DNA of 64,000 bases from Pseudomonas poae (lineage in GTDB: Bacteria > Pseudomonadota > Gammaproteobacteria > Pseudomonadales > Pseudomonadaceae), in NCBI GenBank assembly GCA_028869255.1, contig CP110972.1:5308001-5372000 (forward strand). Reading direction: 5' to 3'. A model generated the notes under the pieces. The model had not been told where the DNA came from and made no database searches. It was given only the letters and a program-made list of their open reading frames with translations. Position numbers and translations under genes: made by a program. Shown here piece after piece: positions 20,201 through 29,216 of this stretch (positions are counted from its first letter, which is position 1; each line of letters opens with the position of its first letter).

Positions 20201-20302
20201 CTGGCTGAGCGCTTCCACGCCCTGGAAGCTGTAGACCTTAAGATCGCTGGCGACCCCATCCAGCGTCAGGGTAAAGGCAGTTTGATTGGCAGAAGCGAAC
20301 AT
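17255..20302 (-). CDS. vgrG: VgrG spike with LysM-like and glycine-zipper C-terminal effector extension (two apparent frameshifts)
   Basis: VgrG is the T6SS spike tip. I see three reading frames that join into one protein of about 1015 residues. The first break is at 19442-19455, where one base appears to be missing next to CCTGG. The second is in a six-C run at 17557-17562, where one base appears to be extra. The spike domain ends near residue 630 with a DUF2345 repeat region (IQIGAGQSIVIDAGASVTIQ). An added tail follows: a CEECERCKNGQC cluster (about 651), a LysM-like segment (about 690-740), helical sequence, and a Gly/Ala-rich double hydrophobic stretch (about 941-1013). The tail resembles a membrane-inserting toxin. 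Two membrane immunity candidates and a DUF4123 gene follow. No other T6SS structural genes are present, so this is an orphan vgrG island. Confidence 0.85.
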
Positions 20303-20437
20303 CCGGTGTTTCTCTGCGAAGGAATAGGCGACCGATTCTGCACCACGATTACGCCCTGCTGAGCATGCCCCGGATAAATCAGTAAAACCCTACACGCCAG
20401 CGTCAGAATATTCCTCGGACCGGCGCAAATCACACAC

Positions 20438-20477
20438 AAAAAAAGGCCCGCCATCCGTAGGACGCGGGCCTTTTTTT
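20438..20477. terminator. Bidirectional intrinsic terminator between putP and vgrG
   Basis: GGCCCGC (20445-20451) pairs with GCGGGCC (20464-20470), with seven A before and seven T after. It should end putP transcription on the minus strand and can also stop reads in the other direction. Confidence 0.9.
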
Positions 20478-20507
20478 CAACTCAACGGGCGCCGAACGCC
20501 CGGCGAA

Positions 20508-21992
20508 TTACTTGTTGAGGTTGTAGTCTTTTTCCGCCGCATCAAAACGCTCAACCATACCGACAGTCGGTGCGCCCATCTTGCTCACGAAGTAGATCGC
20601 CAGGCTGGCGAAGATAAAGCCTGGGATGATTTCGTACAGCCCCAGCAGTTCGAAATGCTTCCACACGATCACGGTGATCGCGCCCACCAGGATACCGGCC
20701 AGTGCGCCGTTGCGGGTCATGTGTTTCCAGATCACCGAGATCAGCACCACAGGGCCAAACGCGGCGCCGAAACCGGCCCAGGCGTAGCTGACCAGGCCGA
20801 GTACGCGGTTGTTCGGGTTGGCGGCCATGGCGATGGCGATCAGCGCAACCACCAGCACCATGGCGCGGCCGACCCACACCAGCTCAAGCTGGGAGGCGTT
20901 CTTGCGCAGGAAGGTCTTGTAGAAATCTTCGGTCAGGGCACTGGAGCACACCAGCAGCTGGCAGCTCAGGGTGCTCATCACCGCCGCCAGAATCGCCGAC
21001 AACAGCACGCCCGCGATCCATGGGTTGAACAGCAGCTTGGCCAGTTCAATGAACACACGTTCGTGGTTCTCGGTCACCGGGCCAGCCACCTCAGGGTGCG
21101 CCGAGAAGTAGGCGATGCCGAAGAAGCCCACGGCCACGGTGCCGCCCAGGCACAGGATCATCCAGGTCATGGAGATGCGACGTGCATTGGCAATCGACTT
21201 CACCGAATCCGCCGCCATGAAGCGCGCCAGGATGTGCGGCTGGCCGAAGTAGCCCAGGCCCCAGCCCATCAGGGAGATGATGCCGATGAAGGTGGTGTTT
21301 TTCAGCATGTTGAAGTTGTCGGGGTTCTTGGCTTCGATGGCCAGGAAGGTGGTATCGACGCCGCCGGTGGCCAGCAGCACGATGATCGGCGTGAGGATCA
21401 GCGCGAAGATCATCAGCGTAGCTTGTACGGTATCCGTCCAGCTCACCGCCAGGAAACCACCGACGAAGGTGTAGGCAATAGTCGCTGCAGCGCCGGCCCA
21501 CAGGGCGGTCTCGTAGGACATGCCGAAGGTGCTTTCGAACAGGCGGGCACCGGCCACGATGCCGGAGGCGCAATAAATGGTGAAGAACACCAGGATCACC
21601 ACCGCAGAGATGATCCGCAGCAGGCCGCTTTTATCTTCGAAGCGGCTGGAGAAGTAGTCCGGCAGGGTCAGGGCGTCGCCGTTGTGTTCGGTCTGCACTC
21701 GCAGGCGACCGGCCACGAACAGCCAGTTCAGGTAGGCACCGACGATCAGGCCAATGGCGATCCAGCTTTCCGACAGGCCGGACATGTAGATCGCGCCCGG
21801 CAAGCCCATCAACAACCAGCCGCTCATATCGGATGCACCGGCCGACAAGGCCGTGACCACGCTACCGAGGCTGCGACCGCCGAGGATGTAATCGGAAAGG
21901 TTGTTGGTGGATCGATAGGCCATGAAGCCGATCAGCACCATTGCTGCGATGTAGATCACAAACGTGATCAGGGTGGGATTGCTAACGCTCAT
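20508..21992 (-). CDS. putP: Sodium/proline symporter PutP
   Basis: PutP imports proline with sodium for use as carbon and nitrogen source. The 494-residue protein is an SSS-family transporter with about 13 hydrophobic segments and the N-terminal signature GGRSLGSVVTALSAGASDMS near residues 38-57, where the sodium and proline sites of PutP lie. It diverges from putA across a region full of GTTGCA boxes, so both are probably repressed by PutA when proline is absent. Confidence 0.96.
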   Translation of the reverse strand: MSVSNPTLITFVIYIAAMVLIGFMAYRSTNNLSDYILGGRSLGSVVTALSAGASDMSGWLLMGLPGAIYMSGLSESWIAIGLIVGAYLNWLFVAGRLRVQTEHNGDALTLPDYFSSRFEDKSGLLRIISAVVILVFFTIYCASGIVAGARLFESTFGMSYETALWAGAAATIAYTFVGGFLAVSWTDTVQATLMIFALILTPIIVLLATGGVDTTFLAIEAKNPDNFNMLKNTTFIGIISLMGWGLGYFGQPHILARFMAADSVKSIANARRISMTWMILCLGGTVAVGFFGIAYFSAHPEVAGPVTENHERVFIELAKLLFNPWIAGVLLSAILAAVMSTLSCQLLVCSSALTEDFYKTFLRKNASQLELVWVGRAMVLVVALIAIAMAANPNNRVLGLVSYAWAGFGAAFGPVVLISVIWKHMTRNGALAGILVGAITVIVWKHFELLGLYEIIPGFIFASLAIYFVSKMGAPTVGMVERFDAAEKDYNLNK

Positions 21993-22141
21993 AAGAGTGA
22001 CGCCCTGGCTTTTTTTTTATGTAGCAGCGGTCTGTCAGACGGCCACCCACGGAAAGTAGGTAAACGTAACTGCGTGCCGTGCATTTATGACTGACGTTTC
22101 CCCAGGAAAGCCGTCAGCCGATGAACCAGACGTTTAAGCTG

Positions 22142-22380
22142 GTTGCACCTTGGGCGCGAATGCTATTCAACAAAGCAAATAAGGTGCAACCAGTTTCTTG
22201 AGAATAAGTTGCACCTAAGTGTGTTTTGCGAAAAACACCGGGTTTTTGCTCCTTTTCGGAGCAAGAACAGCCGATCTCAGAAGCAAATGCACCAACTCAA
22301 AGCGGTTTCCGTCGAAGGCCGGATTTTTTCCCGATCACCATCAAAAAAATCATGCACAAAATGGGTTGCACCCGGTTGCA
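22142..22380. promoter_or_regulatory. PutA operator array: five GTTGCA boxes between putP and putA
   Basis: The 460-bp gap between the divergent genes holds GTTGCA at 22142-22147, 22208-22213, 22365-22370 and 22375-22380, and its complement TGCAAC at 22185-22190. Most are in the longer form GGTTGCACC. GTTGCA is the known recognition element of the ribbon-helix-helix domain of E. coli PutA. The last two boxes are exactly 10 bp apart, one helical turn, which suits cooperative dimers. The cluster near putP and the cluster near putA could be bridged by a loop. Confidence 0.85.
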
Positions 22381-22452
22381 CCTCTTCATGGGCGCAGCTA
22401 ATCTTGCCGCCAGCTGATGCCACTCGGTAGTGGCACCCATGAGGATAAGAAA

Positions 22453-25400
22453 ATGGCTACGACCACCCTTGGGGTCAAACTCGACGACCCGACCCGCGAA
22501 CGCCTGAAGGCGGCCGCGACCTCCATTGATCGCACGCCGCACTGGCTGATCAAACAGGCGATTTTCAATTACCTGGAGAAACTCGAGGGTGGTGCAACCC
22601 TGTCCGAGCTCAATGGCTTGAGCAGCAAGGACGCTGAAGACGCAGGCGAGGTCCAGCCCGACCACGCTCACCAGTGCTTCCTTGAATTCGCCGAGAGTAT
22701 CCTGCCGCAATCCGTATTGCGCGCCTCGATCACCGCCGCTTACCGCCGCCCTGAGCCGGAAGTGGTGCCGATGCTGATCGAGCAGGCCCGCCTGCCGCAG
22801 CAAATGGCCGAAGCCACCAACAAGCTGGCGGCCTCGATCGCCGAGAAGCTACGCAATCAGAAAAGTGCCGGCGGCCGTGCCGGTATTGTTCAGGGCCTGT
22901 TGCAGGAATTTTCCCTGTCGTCCCAGGAAGGCGTGGCCCTGATGTGCCTGGCCGAAGCGCTGCTGCGCATCCCGGACAAAGGCACCCGTGACGCGCTGAT
23001 CCGCGACAAGATCAGCACCGGCAACTGGCAGCCGCACCTGGGCAACAGCCCGTCGCTGTTCGTCAACGCCGCCACCTGGGGCCTGCTGCTGACCGGCAAA
23101 CTGGTCGCCACGCACAACGAGGCGGGCTTGACCTCTTCCCTGAGCCGCATCATCGGCAAAAGCGGCGAGCCGATGATCCGCAAGGGCGTCGACATGGCCA
23201 TGCGCCTGATGGGCGAGCAGTTCGTCACCGGCGAGACCATCGCCGAAGCCCTGGCCAACGCGAGCAAGTTCGAAGCCAAGGGTTTCCGCTATTCCTACGA
23301 CATGCTCGGCGAAGCCGCACTGACCGAGCACGATGCCCAGAAGTACCTGGCCTCGTACGAACAAGCCATTCACTCCATCGGCAAAGCCTCCCACGGCCGT
23401 GGGATTTATGAAGGCCCGGGCATTTCCATCAAGCTGTCGGCCTTGCACCCACGCTACAGCCGTGCGCAATACGAGCGTGTGATGGACGAGCTGTACCCGC
23501 GCCTGCTGTCCCTGACCCTGCTGGCCAAGCACTACGACATCGGCCTGAACATCGACGCCGAAGAGGCCGACCGCCTGGAGCTGTCGCTGGACCTGCTGGA
23601 ACGCCTGTGCTTCGAGCCGCAATTGACCGGCTGGAACGGCATCGGTTTCGTGATCCAGGCTTACCAGAAGCGTTGCCCGTATGTGATCGACTACGTGATC
23701 GACCTGGCCCGCCGCAGCCGCCATCGCCTGATGATCCGCCTGGTAAAAGGCGCCTACTGGGACAGCGAAATCAAGCGCGCCCAGGTCGAGGGCCTGGAAG
23801 GCTACCCGGTGTACACCCGCAAGGTGTACACCGACGTTTCCTACATTGCCTGTGCACGCAAACTGCTGTCGGTACCGGAAGTCATCTACCCGCAGTTCGC
23901 CACGCACAACGCCCACACGCTGTCGGCCATCTACCACATCGCCGGTCAGAACTATTACCCCGGCCAGTACGAGTTCCAATGCCTGCACGGCATGGGTGAA
24001 CCGCTGTACGAGCAGGTTGTAGGCAAGGTCTCCGAAGGCAAGCTGAACCGTCCGTGCCGCGTGTATGCACCGGTTGGCACCCACGAAACACTGCTGGCTT
24101 ACCTGGTGCGTCGCCTGCTGGAAAACGGCGCCAACACCTCGTTCGTCAACCGGATTGCCGACCAGTCCATCTCGATTCAGGAGTTGGTGGCCGACCCGGT
24201 GGCCAGCATCGAGCAGATGGCGACGCTGGAAGGCGGCTTCGGCCTGCCGCACCCGCGTATCCCGCTGCCGCGTGACCTGTATGGCAGCGACCGCGCCAAC
24301 TCGGCGGGCATCGACCTGGCCAACGAACACCGCCTGGCGTCGCTGTCCTGCGCGTTGCTGGCCACCGCGCATAACAACTGGAAAGCCGCGCCGATGCTGG
24401 GTTGCGCCGCCAGCAATGAAGCCGCCGCCCCCGTGCTGAACCCGTCCGACCTGCGTGATGTGGTCGGCCATGTACAGGAAGCCACCGTCGAAGACGTCGA
24501 CAATGCCATCCAGTGCGCCATCAATGCCGGCCCGATCTGGCAGGCCACCCCGCCCGCCGAGCGCGCCGCGATCCTGGAACGCGCCGCCGACCTGATGGAA
24601 GGCGAGATCCAGCCGCTGATGGGCCTGCTGGCCCGTGAAGCCGGCAAGACCTTCGCCAACGCCATCGCCGAAGTGCGCGAAGCCGTGGACTTCCTGCGTT
24701 ACTACGCGGTGCAGGCGCGCAACGACTTCACCAATGACGCCCACCGCCCACTGGGCCCGGTGGTGTGCATCAGCCCGTGGAACTTCCCGCTGGCGATCTT
24801 CAGTGGTCAGGTCGCCGCTGCATTGGCCGCCGGTAACCCGGTACTGGCCAAGCCTGCCGAGCAAACCCCGCTGGTGGCCGCTCAAGCGGTGCGCATTTTG
24901 CTGGAAGCCGGTATTCCGGAAGGCGTGCTGCAACTGCTGCCGGGCCAGGGCGAAAGCGTCGGTGCGCGCCTTGTGGGTGATGATCGCGTCAAAGGCGTGA
25001 TGTTCACCGGCTCCACCGAAGTTGCCCGCCTGCTGCAACGCAGCGTCGCCGGGCGCCTGGATGCCCAGGGCCGTCCGATTCCACTGATCGCCGAAACCGG
25101 TGGCCAGAACGCGATGATCGTCGACTCCTCGGCCCTCACCGAGCAAGTGGTGATCGACGTCGTCTCCTCGGCCTTCGACAGCGCCGGCCAACGTTGCTCG
25201 GCCCTGCGTGTACTGTGCCTGCAGGAAGATTCGGCAGACCGTGTGATCGAAATGCTCAAGGGCGCCATGGCTGAATGCCGCCTCGGCAACCCTGAGCGCC
25301 TGTCGGTGGATATCGGCCCGGTGATCGACGCCGAAGCCAAGGCCGGCATCGAGAAACACATCCAGGCCATGCGTGACAAAGGCCGCGCTGTGTACCAAGT

Positions 25401-26406
25401 GGCGATTGCCGACGGCGAAGAGATCAAGCGCGGCACCTTCGTGATGCCAACCCTGATCGAGCTGGAAAGCTTCGACGAGCTGCAACGCGAGATCTTTGGC
25501 CCCGTGCTGCACGTGGTGCGCTACAAGCGCAAAGAGATCGACCAGTTGATCGGCCAGATCAACGCGTCCGGCTACGGCCTGACCCTGGGCGTGCACACCC
25601 GCATCGACGAAACCATCGCCAAGGTGATCGATAACGTCAATGCCGGTAACGTCTATGTGAACCGCAACATTGTGGGTGCCGTGGTCGGCGTGCAGCCGTT
25701 CGGCGGCGAAGGCCTGTCGGGCACCGGCCCGAAAGCCGGTGGTCCGTTGTACCTGTACCGCCTGCTGTCGACGCGCCCTACCGATGCGATCGAGCAATCC
25801 TTCGTACGTGGCGACAAGTTGGCTGCACCGGATGTACGCCTGCGTGATGCCATGAGCCAGCCGCTGACCGCCCTCAAAACCTGGGCCGACAGCAACCAGT
25901 TCAGCGAACTGAGCGCCCTGTGCAGCCAGTTCGCCGCGCAATCGCAAAGCGGTATCACCCGCCAACTGGCCGGCCCGACCGGCGAGCGCAACAGCTACGC
26001 GATCCTGCCCCGCGAGCACGTACTGTGCCTGGCCGAAGTGGAAGGCGACCTGCTGACCCAACTGGCGGCGGTTCTGGCGGTGGGCGGTGCGGCGGTCTGG
26101 CCGGAAACCGACCTGACCAAAGCCTTGCTCCCACGCCTGCCGAAGGAGATTCAGGCGAAGGTCAAGCGCGTGGCCGACTGGACCAAGGACGAAGTGGTGT
26201 TCGACGCGGTCCTGCACCACGGGGACTCCGACCAACTGCGTGCCGTTTGCCAGCAAGTGGCGCAGCGCGGTGGCGCGATTGTCGGGGTGCATGGCTTGTC
26301 GCAGGGCGAGACGGCGATTGCGCTGGAGCGTCTGGTGATTGAACGTGCGCTGAGCGTTAACACGGCGGCGGCGGGCGGTAACGCCAGCCTGATGACTATC
26401 GGCTAA
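22453..26406 (+). CDS. putA: Trifunctional PutA: RHH repressor, proline dehydrogenase, P5C dehydrogenase
   Basis: PutA oxidises proline to glutamate in two steps and represses the put genes when not membrane-bound. I choose the ATG at 22453 (MATTTLGVKLDD), with GAGGATAAGAAA upstream, over an in-frame ATG at 22417. The 1317-residue protein has a ribbon-helix-helix domain (about 1-48), an FAD proline dehydrogenase barrel (about 180-560), an aldehyde dehydrogenase domain (about 640-1120) with glutamate in AETGGQ and catalytic cysteine in AGQRCSALR near residue 915, and the C-terminal domain of long PutAs. Operators upstream fit autoregulation. It ends just before a REPIN. Confidence 0.97.
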   Translation: MATTTLGVKLDDPTRERLKAAATSIDRTPHWLIKQAIFNYLEKLEGGATLSELNGLSSKDAEDAGEVQPDHAHQCFLEFAESILPQSVLRASITAAYRRPEPEVVPMLIEQARLPQQMAEATNKLAASIAEKLRNQKSAGGRAGIVQGLLQEFSLSSQEGVALMCLAEALLRIPDKGTRDALIRDKISTGNWQPHLGNSPSLFVNAATWGLLLTGKLVATHNEAGLTSSLSRIIGKSGEPMIRKGVDMAMRLMGEQFVTGETIAEALANASKFEAKGFRYSYDMLGEAALTEHDAQKYLASYEQAIHSIGKASHGRGIYEGPGISIKLSALHPRYSRAQYERVMDELYPRLLSLTLLAKHYDIGLNIDAEEADRLELSLDLLERLCFEPQLTGWNGIGFVIQAYQKRCPYVIDYVIDLARRSRHRLMIRLVKGAYWDSEIKRAQVEGLEGYPVYTRKVYTDVSYIACARKLLSVPEVIYPQFATHNAHTLSAIYHIAGQNYYPGQYEFQCLHGMGEPLYEQVVGKVSEGKLNRPCRVYAPVGTHETLLAYLVRRLLENGANTSFVNRIADQSISIQELVADPVASIEQMATLEGGFGLPHPRIPLPRDLYGSDRANSAGIDLANEHRLASLSCALLATAHNNWKAAPMLGCAASNEAAAPVLNPSDLRDVVGHVQEATVEDVDNAIQCAINAGPIWQATPPAERAAILERAADLMEGEIQPLMGLLAREAGKTFANAIAEVREAVDFLRYYAVQARNDFTNDAHRPLGPVVCISPWNFPLAIFSGQVAAALAAGNPVLAKPAEQTPLVAAQAVRILLEAGIPEGVLQLLPGQGESVGARLVGDDRVKGVMFTGSTEVARLLQRSVAGRLDAQGRPIPLIAETGGQNAMIVDSSALTEQVVIDVVSSAFDSAGQRCSALRVLCLQEDSADRVIEMLKGAMAECRLGNPERLSVDIGPVIDAEAKAGIEKHIQAMRDKGRAVYQVAIADGEEIKRGTFVMPTLIELESFDELQREIFGPVLHVVRYKRKEIDQLIGQINASGYGLTLGVHTRIDETIAKVIDNVNAGNVYVNRNIVGAVVGVQPFGGEGLSGTGPKAGGPLYLYRLLSTRPTDAIEQSFVRGDKLAAPDVRLRDAMSQPLTALKTWADSNQFSELSALCSQFAAQSQSGITRQLAGPTGERNSYAILPREHVLCLAEVEGDLLTQLAAVLAVGGAAVWPETDLTKALLPRLPKEIQAKVKRVADWTKDEVVFDAVLHHGDSDQLRAVCQQVAQRGGAIVGVHGLSQGETAIALERLVIERALSVNTAAAGGNASLMTIG

Positions 26407-26417
26407 ACCCTTCTCCC

Positions 26418-26504
26418 TGTGGGAGCTGGCTTGCCTGCGATGCAAGCGACGCGGTGCTACTGACAGACCGCCGCGATGCCATCGCAGGCAAGCCAGCTCC
26501 CACA
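26418..26504. repeat. REPIN, GCTGGCTTGCCTGCGATG type
   Basis: Inverted arms beginning TGTGGGAGCTGGCTTGCC enclose a variable spacer. The same subtype recurs at 30852. It lies 12 bp after putA. Confidence 0.9.
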
Positions 26505-26621
26505 TGGACTGTGCAAGCCTTGCGCTGTTGTTTTGCCGCTCCATCACCCAGATCAATCTTGCTATCCAGCCTCTATTCGCGCACTTAGACTCAGGCCATT
26601 CCCTTTAGAAGGTAAGCCGCC

Positions 26622-28424
26622 ATGTCCGAGACGCTGCTCAGTTCCCGCAATCTGGCTTTCGAGCTGTACGAAGTCCTCGATGCCGAGGGCCTGACCCAGC
26701 GCGAGCGGTTTGCCGAGCACAATCGCGAAACCTTCGACGCCGCCATCAGTACGGCCCGAAACATCGCCGAGAAGTTCTTCGCGCCCCATAACCGCAAAAA
26801 TGACGAGAACGAACCGCGCTACGAAGACGGTAAGGCGATTCTGATTCCCGAAGTGAAACCGGCCGTGGACGCGTTCCTCGAAGCGGGCTTCCTGAACGCC
26901 GCCCGCAGCTTCGAAGCCGGTGGCATGCAGTTGCCAACCCTGCTGTCCCAGGCGTGTTTCGCGCACTTCCAGTCGGCCAACGCGGCGTCTACTTCTTACC
27001 CGTTCCTGACCATGGGCGCCGCCAACCTGATCGAAAGCTTCGGCACCGAGGAGCAAAAACAGCGCTTCCTGCAGCCGATGATCGACGGTCGTTTTTTCGG
27101 CACCATGGCCCTGACCGAACCACATGCCGGCTCGTCGTTGTCGGATATTCGTACACGCGCAGAGCCTGCGGCTGACGGCACCTATCGGCTCAAGGGCAAC
27201 AAGATCTTCATCTCCGGCGGCGACCACCCGCTGTCGGAAAACATCGTGCACATGGTGCTGGCCAAGTTGCCGGACGCGCCGCCAGGGGTGAAAGGCATTT
27301 CGCTGTTTATCGTGCCTAAATTCCTGGTAAACGAGGACGGCAGCCTGGGCGAGCGCAACGATGTGCTGCTGGCTGGGTTGTTTCACAAGATGGGCTGGCG
27401 CGGCACCACCTCCACCGCGCTGAATTTCGGCGATAACGGGAACTGTGTCGGCTACCTGGTGGGCAAGCCGCACCAGGGTTTGAGCTGCATGTTCCAGATG
27501 ATGAACGAAGCGCGCATCGGCGTGGGCATGGGCGCGGTGATGCTCGGCTACGCCGGCTACCTGTACTCGCTGGAGTACGCCCGCGAACGGCCGCAAGGCC
27601 GCCTGCCCGATAGCAAAGATCCCACAACAGCGCCGGTCTCGATCATCCAGCACGCAGACATAAAACGCATGCTGCTGACCCAAAAATCCTACGTGGAAGG
27701 CGCCTTCGACCTCGGCCTCTACGCCGCACGGCTGTTCGATGACACCACCACCCTGCCCACCGACGCCGAACGCAAGCACGCCCACGAACTGCTGGACCTG
27801 CTGACGCCGATCGTCAAATCCTGGCCCTCGGAGTTCTGCCTCAAGGCCAACGAATTGGCGATCCAGATCCTCGGCGGCCACGGCTACACCCGTGAATACC
27901 CGGTGGAGCAGTACTACCGCGACAACCGCCTGAACCCGATCCATGAAGGCACCCATGGCATCCAGTCCCTGGACCTGCTGGGGCGCAAGCTCGCGCAGAA
28001 CGGCGGCGCAGGCTTGAAACAGTTGATTCGCCTGATCGCCGAGACCGGCGCCCGGGCGCAGGAATACTCATCACTGACGGCACTTCGAGAACCACTGGAA
28101 CAATTGGTGGCGAACCTGCAACGCGTAACACTTGGCCTGCTGACGGATCTCGCCCAGGGCAAGGTCAATAGCAGCCTGGCGAACTCGGTGCTGTATCTGA
28201 AGGTATTCGGGCATACGGTGATTGGCTGGCGCTGGCTGGAACAGGCGATTCGCGCCGAAGAGGGGTTGGCCAAGGGCAATGCGGCGGATGCGGCCTTCTA
28301 TAAAGGCAAGCTCCAGGCCGCTCGGTACTTCCTGACCTGGGAGGTACCAAGCTGCCATCATGAACTGGCAATACTGGAGGCACGCGATGACACGTGCCTG
28401 GGCATGCAGGATGAGTGGTTCTAA
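26622..28424 (+). CDS. Acyl-CoA dehydrogenase family protein
   Basis: The 600-residue protein has the FAD acyl-CoA dehydrogenase fold: LTEPHAGSSLSDIRTRA near residue 165 (flavin and substrate contact), a middle beta domain, and a helical C-terminal domain with ILGGHGYTREYPVEQYYRD near residues 410-428, followed by the IHEGTHGIQ motif. The long C-terminal extension puts it with the broad AcdA/DmdC-like group; the chain length or substrate cannot be read from sequence. It stands alone, and its stop overlaps the convergent zapA stop. Confidence 0.9.
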   Translation: MSETLLSSRNLAFELYEVLDAEGLTQRERFAEHNRETFDAAISTARNIAEKFFAPHNRKNDENEPRYEDGKAILIPEVKPAVDAFLEAGFLNAARSFEAGGMQLPTLLSQACFAHFQSANAASTSYPFLTMGAANLIESFGTEEQKQRFLQPMIDGRFFGTMALTEPHAGSSLSDIRTRAEPAADGTYRLKGNKIFISGGDHPLSENIVHMVLAKLPDAPPGVKGISLFIVPKFLVNEDGSLGERNDVLLAGLFHKMGWRGTTSTALNFGDNGNCVGYLVGKPHQGLSCMFQMMNEARIGVGMGAVMLGYAGYLYSLEYARERPQGRLPDSKDPTTAPVSIIQHADIKRMLLTQKSYVEGAFDLGLYAARLFDDTTTLPTDAERKHAHELLDLLTPIVKSWPSEFCLKANELAIQILGGHGYTREYPVEQYYRDNRLNPIHEGTHGIQSLDLLGRKLAQNGGAGLKQLIRLIAETGARAQEYSSLTALREPLEQLVANLQRVTLGLLTDLAQGKVNSSLANSVLYLKVFGHTVIGWRWLEQAIRAEEGLAKGNAADAAFYKGKLQAARYFLTWEVPSCHHELAILEARDDTCLGMQDEWF

Positions 28425-28711
28425 GGCTGGATCGCCTTGGAAATCACCTCGACCGTGGCGCTGACTTGCTCTTGGTAACGGTCGAGTTCCTGCTGGTGAG
28501 CCTGCTGCAGCTCGATCTGCTCGGCGCACAGGTTCAGCGCCGCCAGCACCAGTAATTTGTCACCGATCAGGGTCGGGTACTTTTTCTTGGTGGTGGCCAG
28601 GGACGCCTTGAGCATGGTCACGGCGTGCATCAGGGTTTTATCTTCCCCGGCCGGTGCCTTGATCGAGTAATCCTCTCCGAGAATCGAAACGACCTTTATC
28701 CCTTCATTCAT
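28421..28711 (-). CDS. zapA: ZapA-family cell division protein (probable second copy)
   Basis: ZapA proteins bundle FtsZ filaments. The 96-residue product has a ZapA-like beta strand and helix (VVSILGEDYSIKAP, residues 7-20), the helical ALNLCAEQIELQ segment, and a C-terminal coiled coil. The canonical Pseudomonas zapA, as I remember it, sits beside 6S RNA and a 5-formyltetrahydrofolate cyclo-ligase gene, neither of which is here, so this is probably a paralogue. Its ATG overlaps the stop of the upstream coiled-coil gene (ATGA), showing translational coupling. Confidence 0.8.
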   Translation of the reverse strand: MNEGIKVVSILGEDYSIKAPAGEDKTLMHAVTMLKASLATTKKKYPTLIGDKLLVLAALNLCAEQIELQQAHQQELDRYQEQVSATVEVISKAIQP

Positions 28712-28939
28712 GCGCTGACAGGCCCTGCGCTCACACGCTCAACCAACGCCTGGATACGGGCGGCGGTGGCACCGTGCTTTTCTTCCTGTTCCATCAGGTT
28801 CAATTGCAGGCTGTCGTTCTCATCCTTGGCGCGGGCCAGTTCCGCCTTAAGGGATTCGTTGCTGCCGAGCAGGTCCTGATTCTGCTGTACTCAGGTCAGT
28901 GACAAGCTGTTCAAGCTGGCTGAGGGATGCTTCTAACAT
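28708..28939 (-). CDS. Short ZapB-like coiled-coil protein, one apparent base insertion
   Basis: Starting at the ATG at 28939, the frame gives MLEASLSQLEQLVTDL and then breaks. Removing one base at 28891 (TACTCAGG to TACCAGG on the plus strand) restores a 76-residue, Gln/Glu/Leu-rich coiled coil that ends exactly on an ATGA overlap with zapA. Restored length and coupling both support one real gene. Its partner and coiled-coil nature suggest a division-site accessory protein. The function is inferred. Confidence 0.72.
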
Positions 28940-29216
28940 TTTGATTTCTCGGGTTTTTTCAAAGGGCGGTGACGATAAAGAAAATTCACCTCGCAAGCCA
29001 GGGTTATCCCCGGCGTGCAGCCCGTTTTTTAAGGGGCGGGCCACACTTTCGAGCCTTAGTGACTGCATTTACCCCATCTGGTTCCTGAATCCGCGCAACC
29101 CCTCGTCAGATGCGACAAAAACGCACAGCCCCCTTTAGACTTTAGTCGTACGACCGATAGCGAAGCACACCCCCTCTCATGGCCGCACGGATCGCGCTTA
29201 TCCCCAGGATTGCCGC

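Noticed and set aside
22849..26556. A 1235-codon open frame on the minus strand opposite putA.
   Set aside because: It mirrors the putA codons, has no recognisable domain, and long antisense frames are common in GC-rich genes. putA itself is certain.
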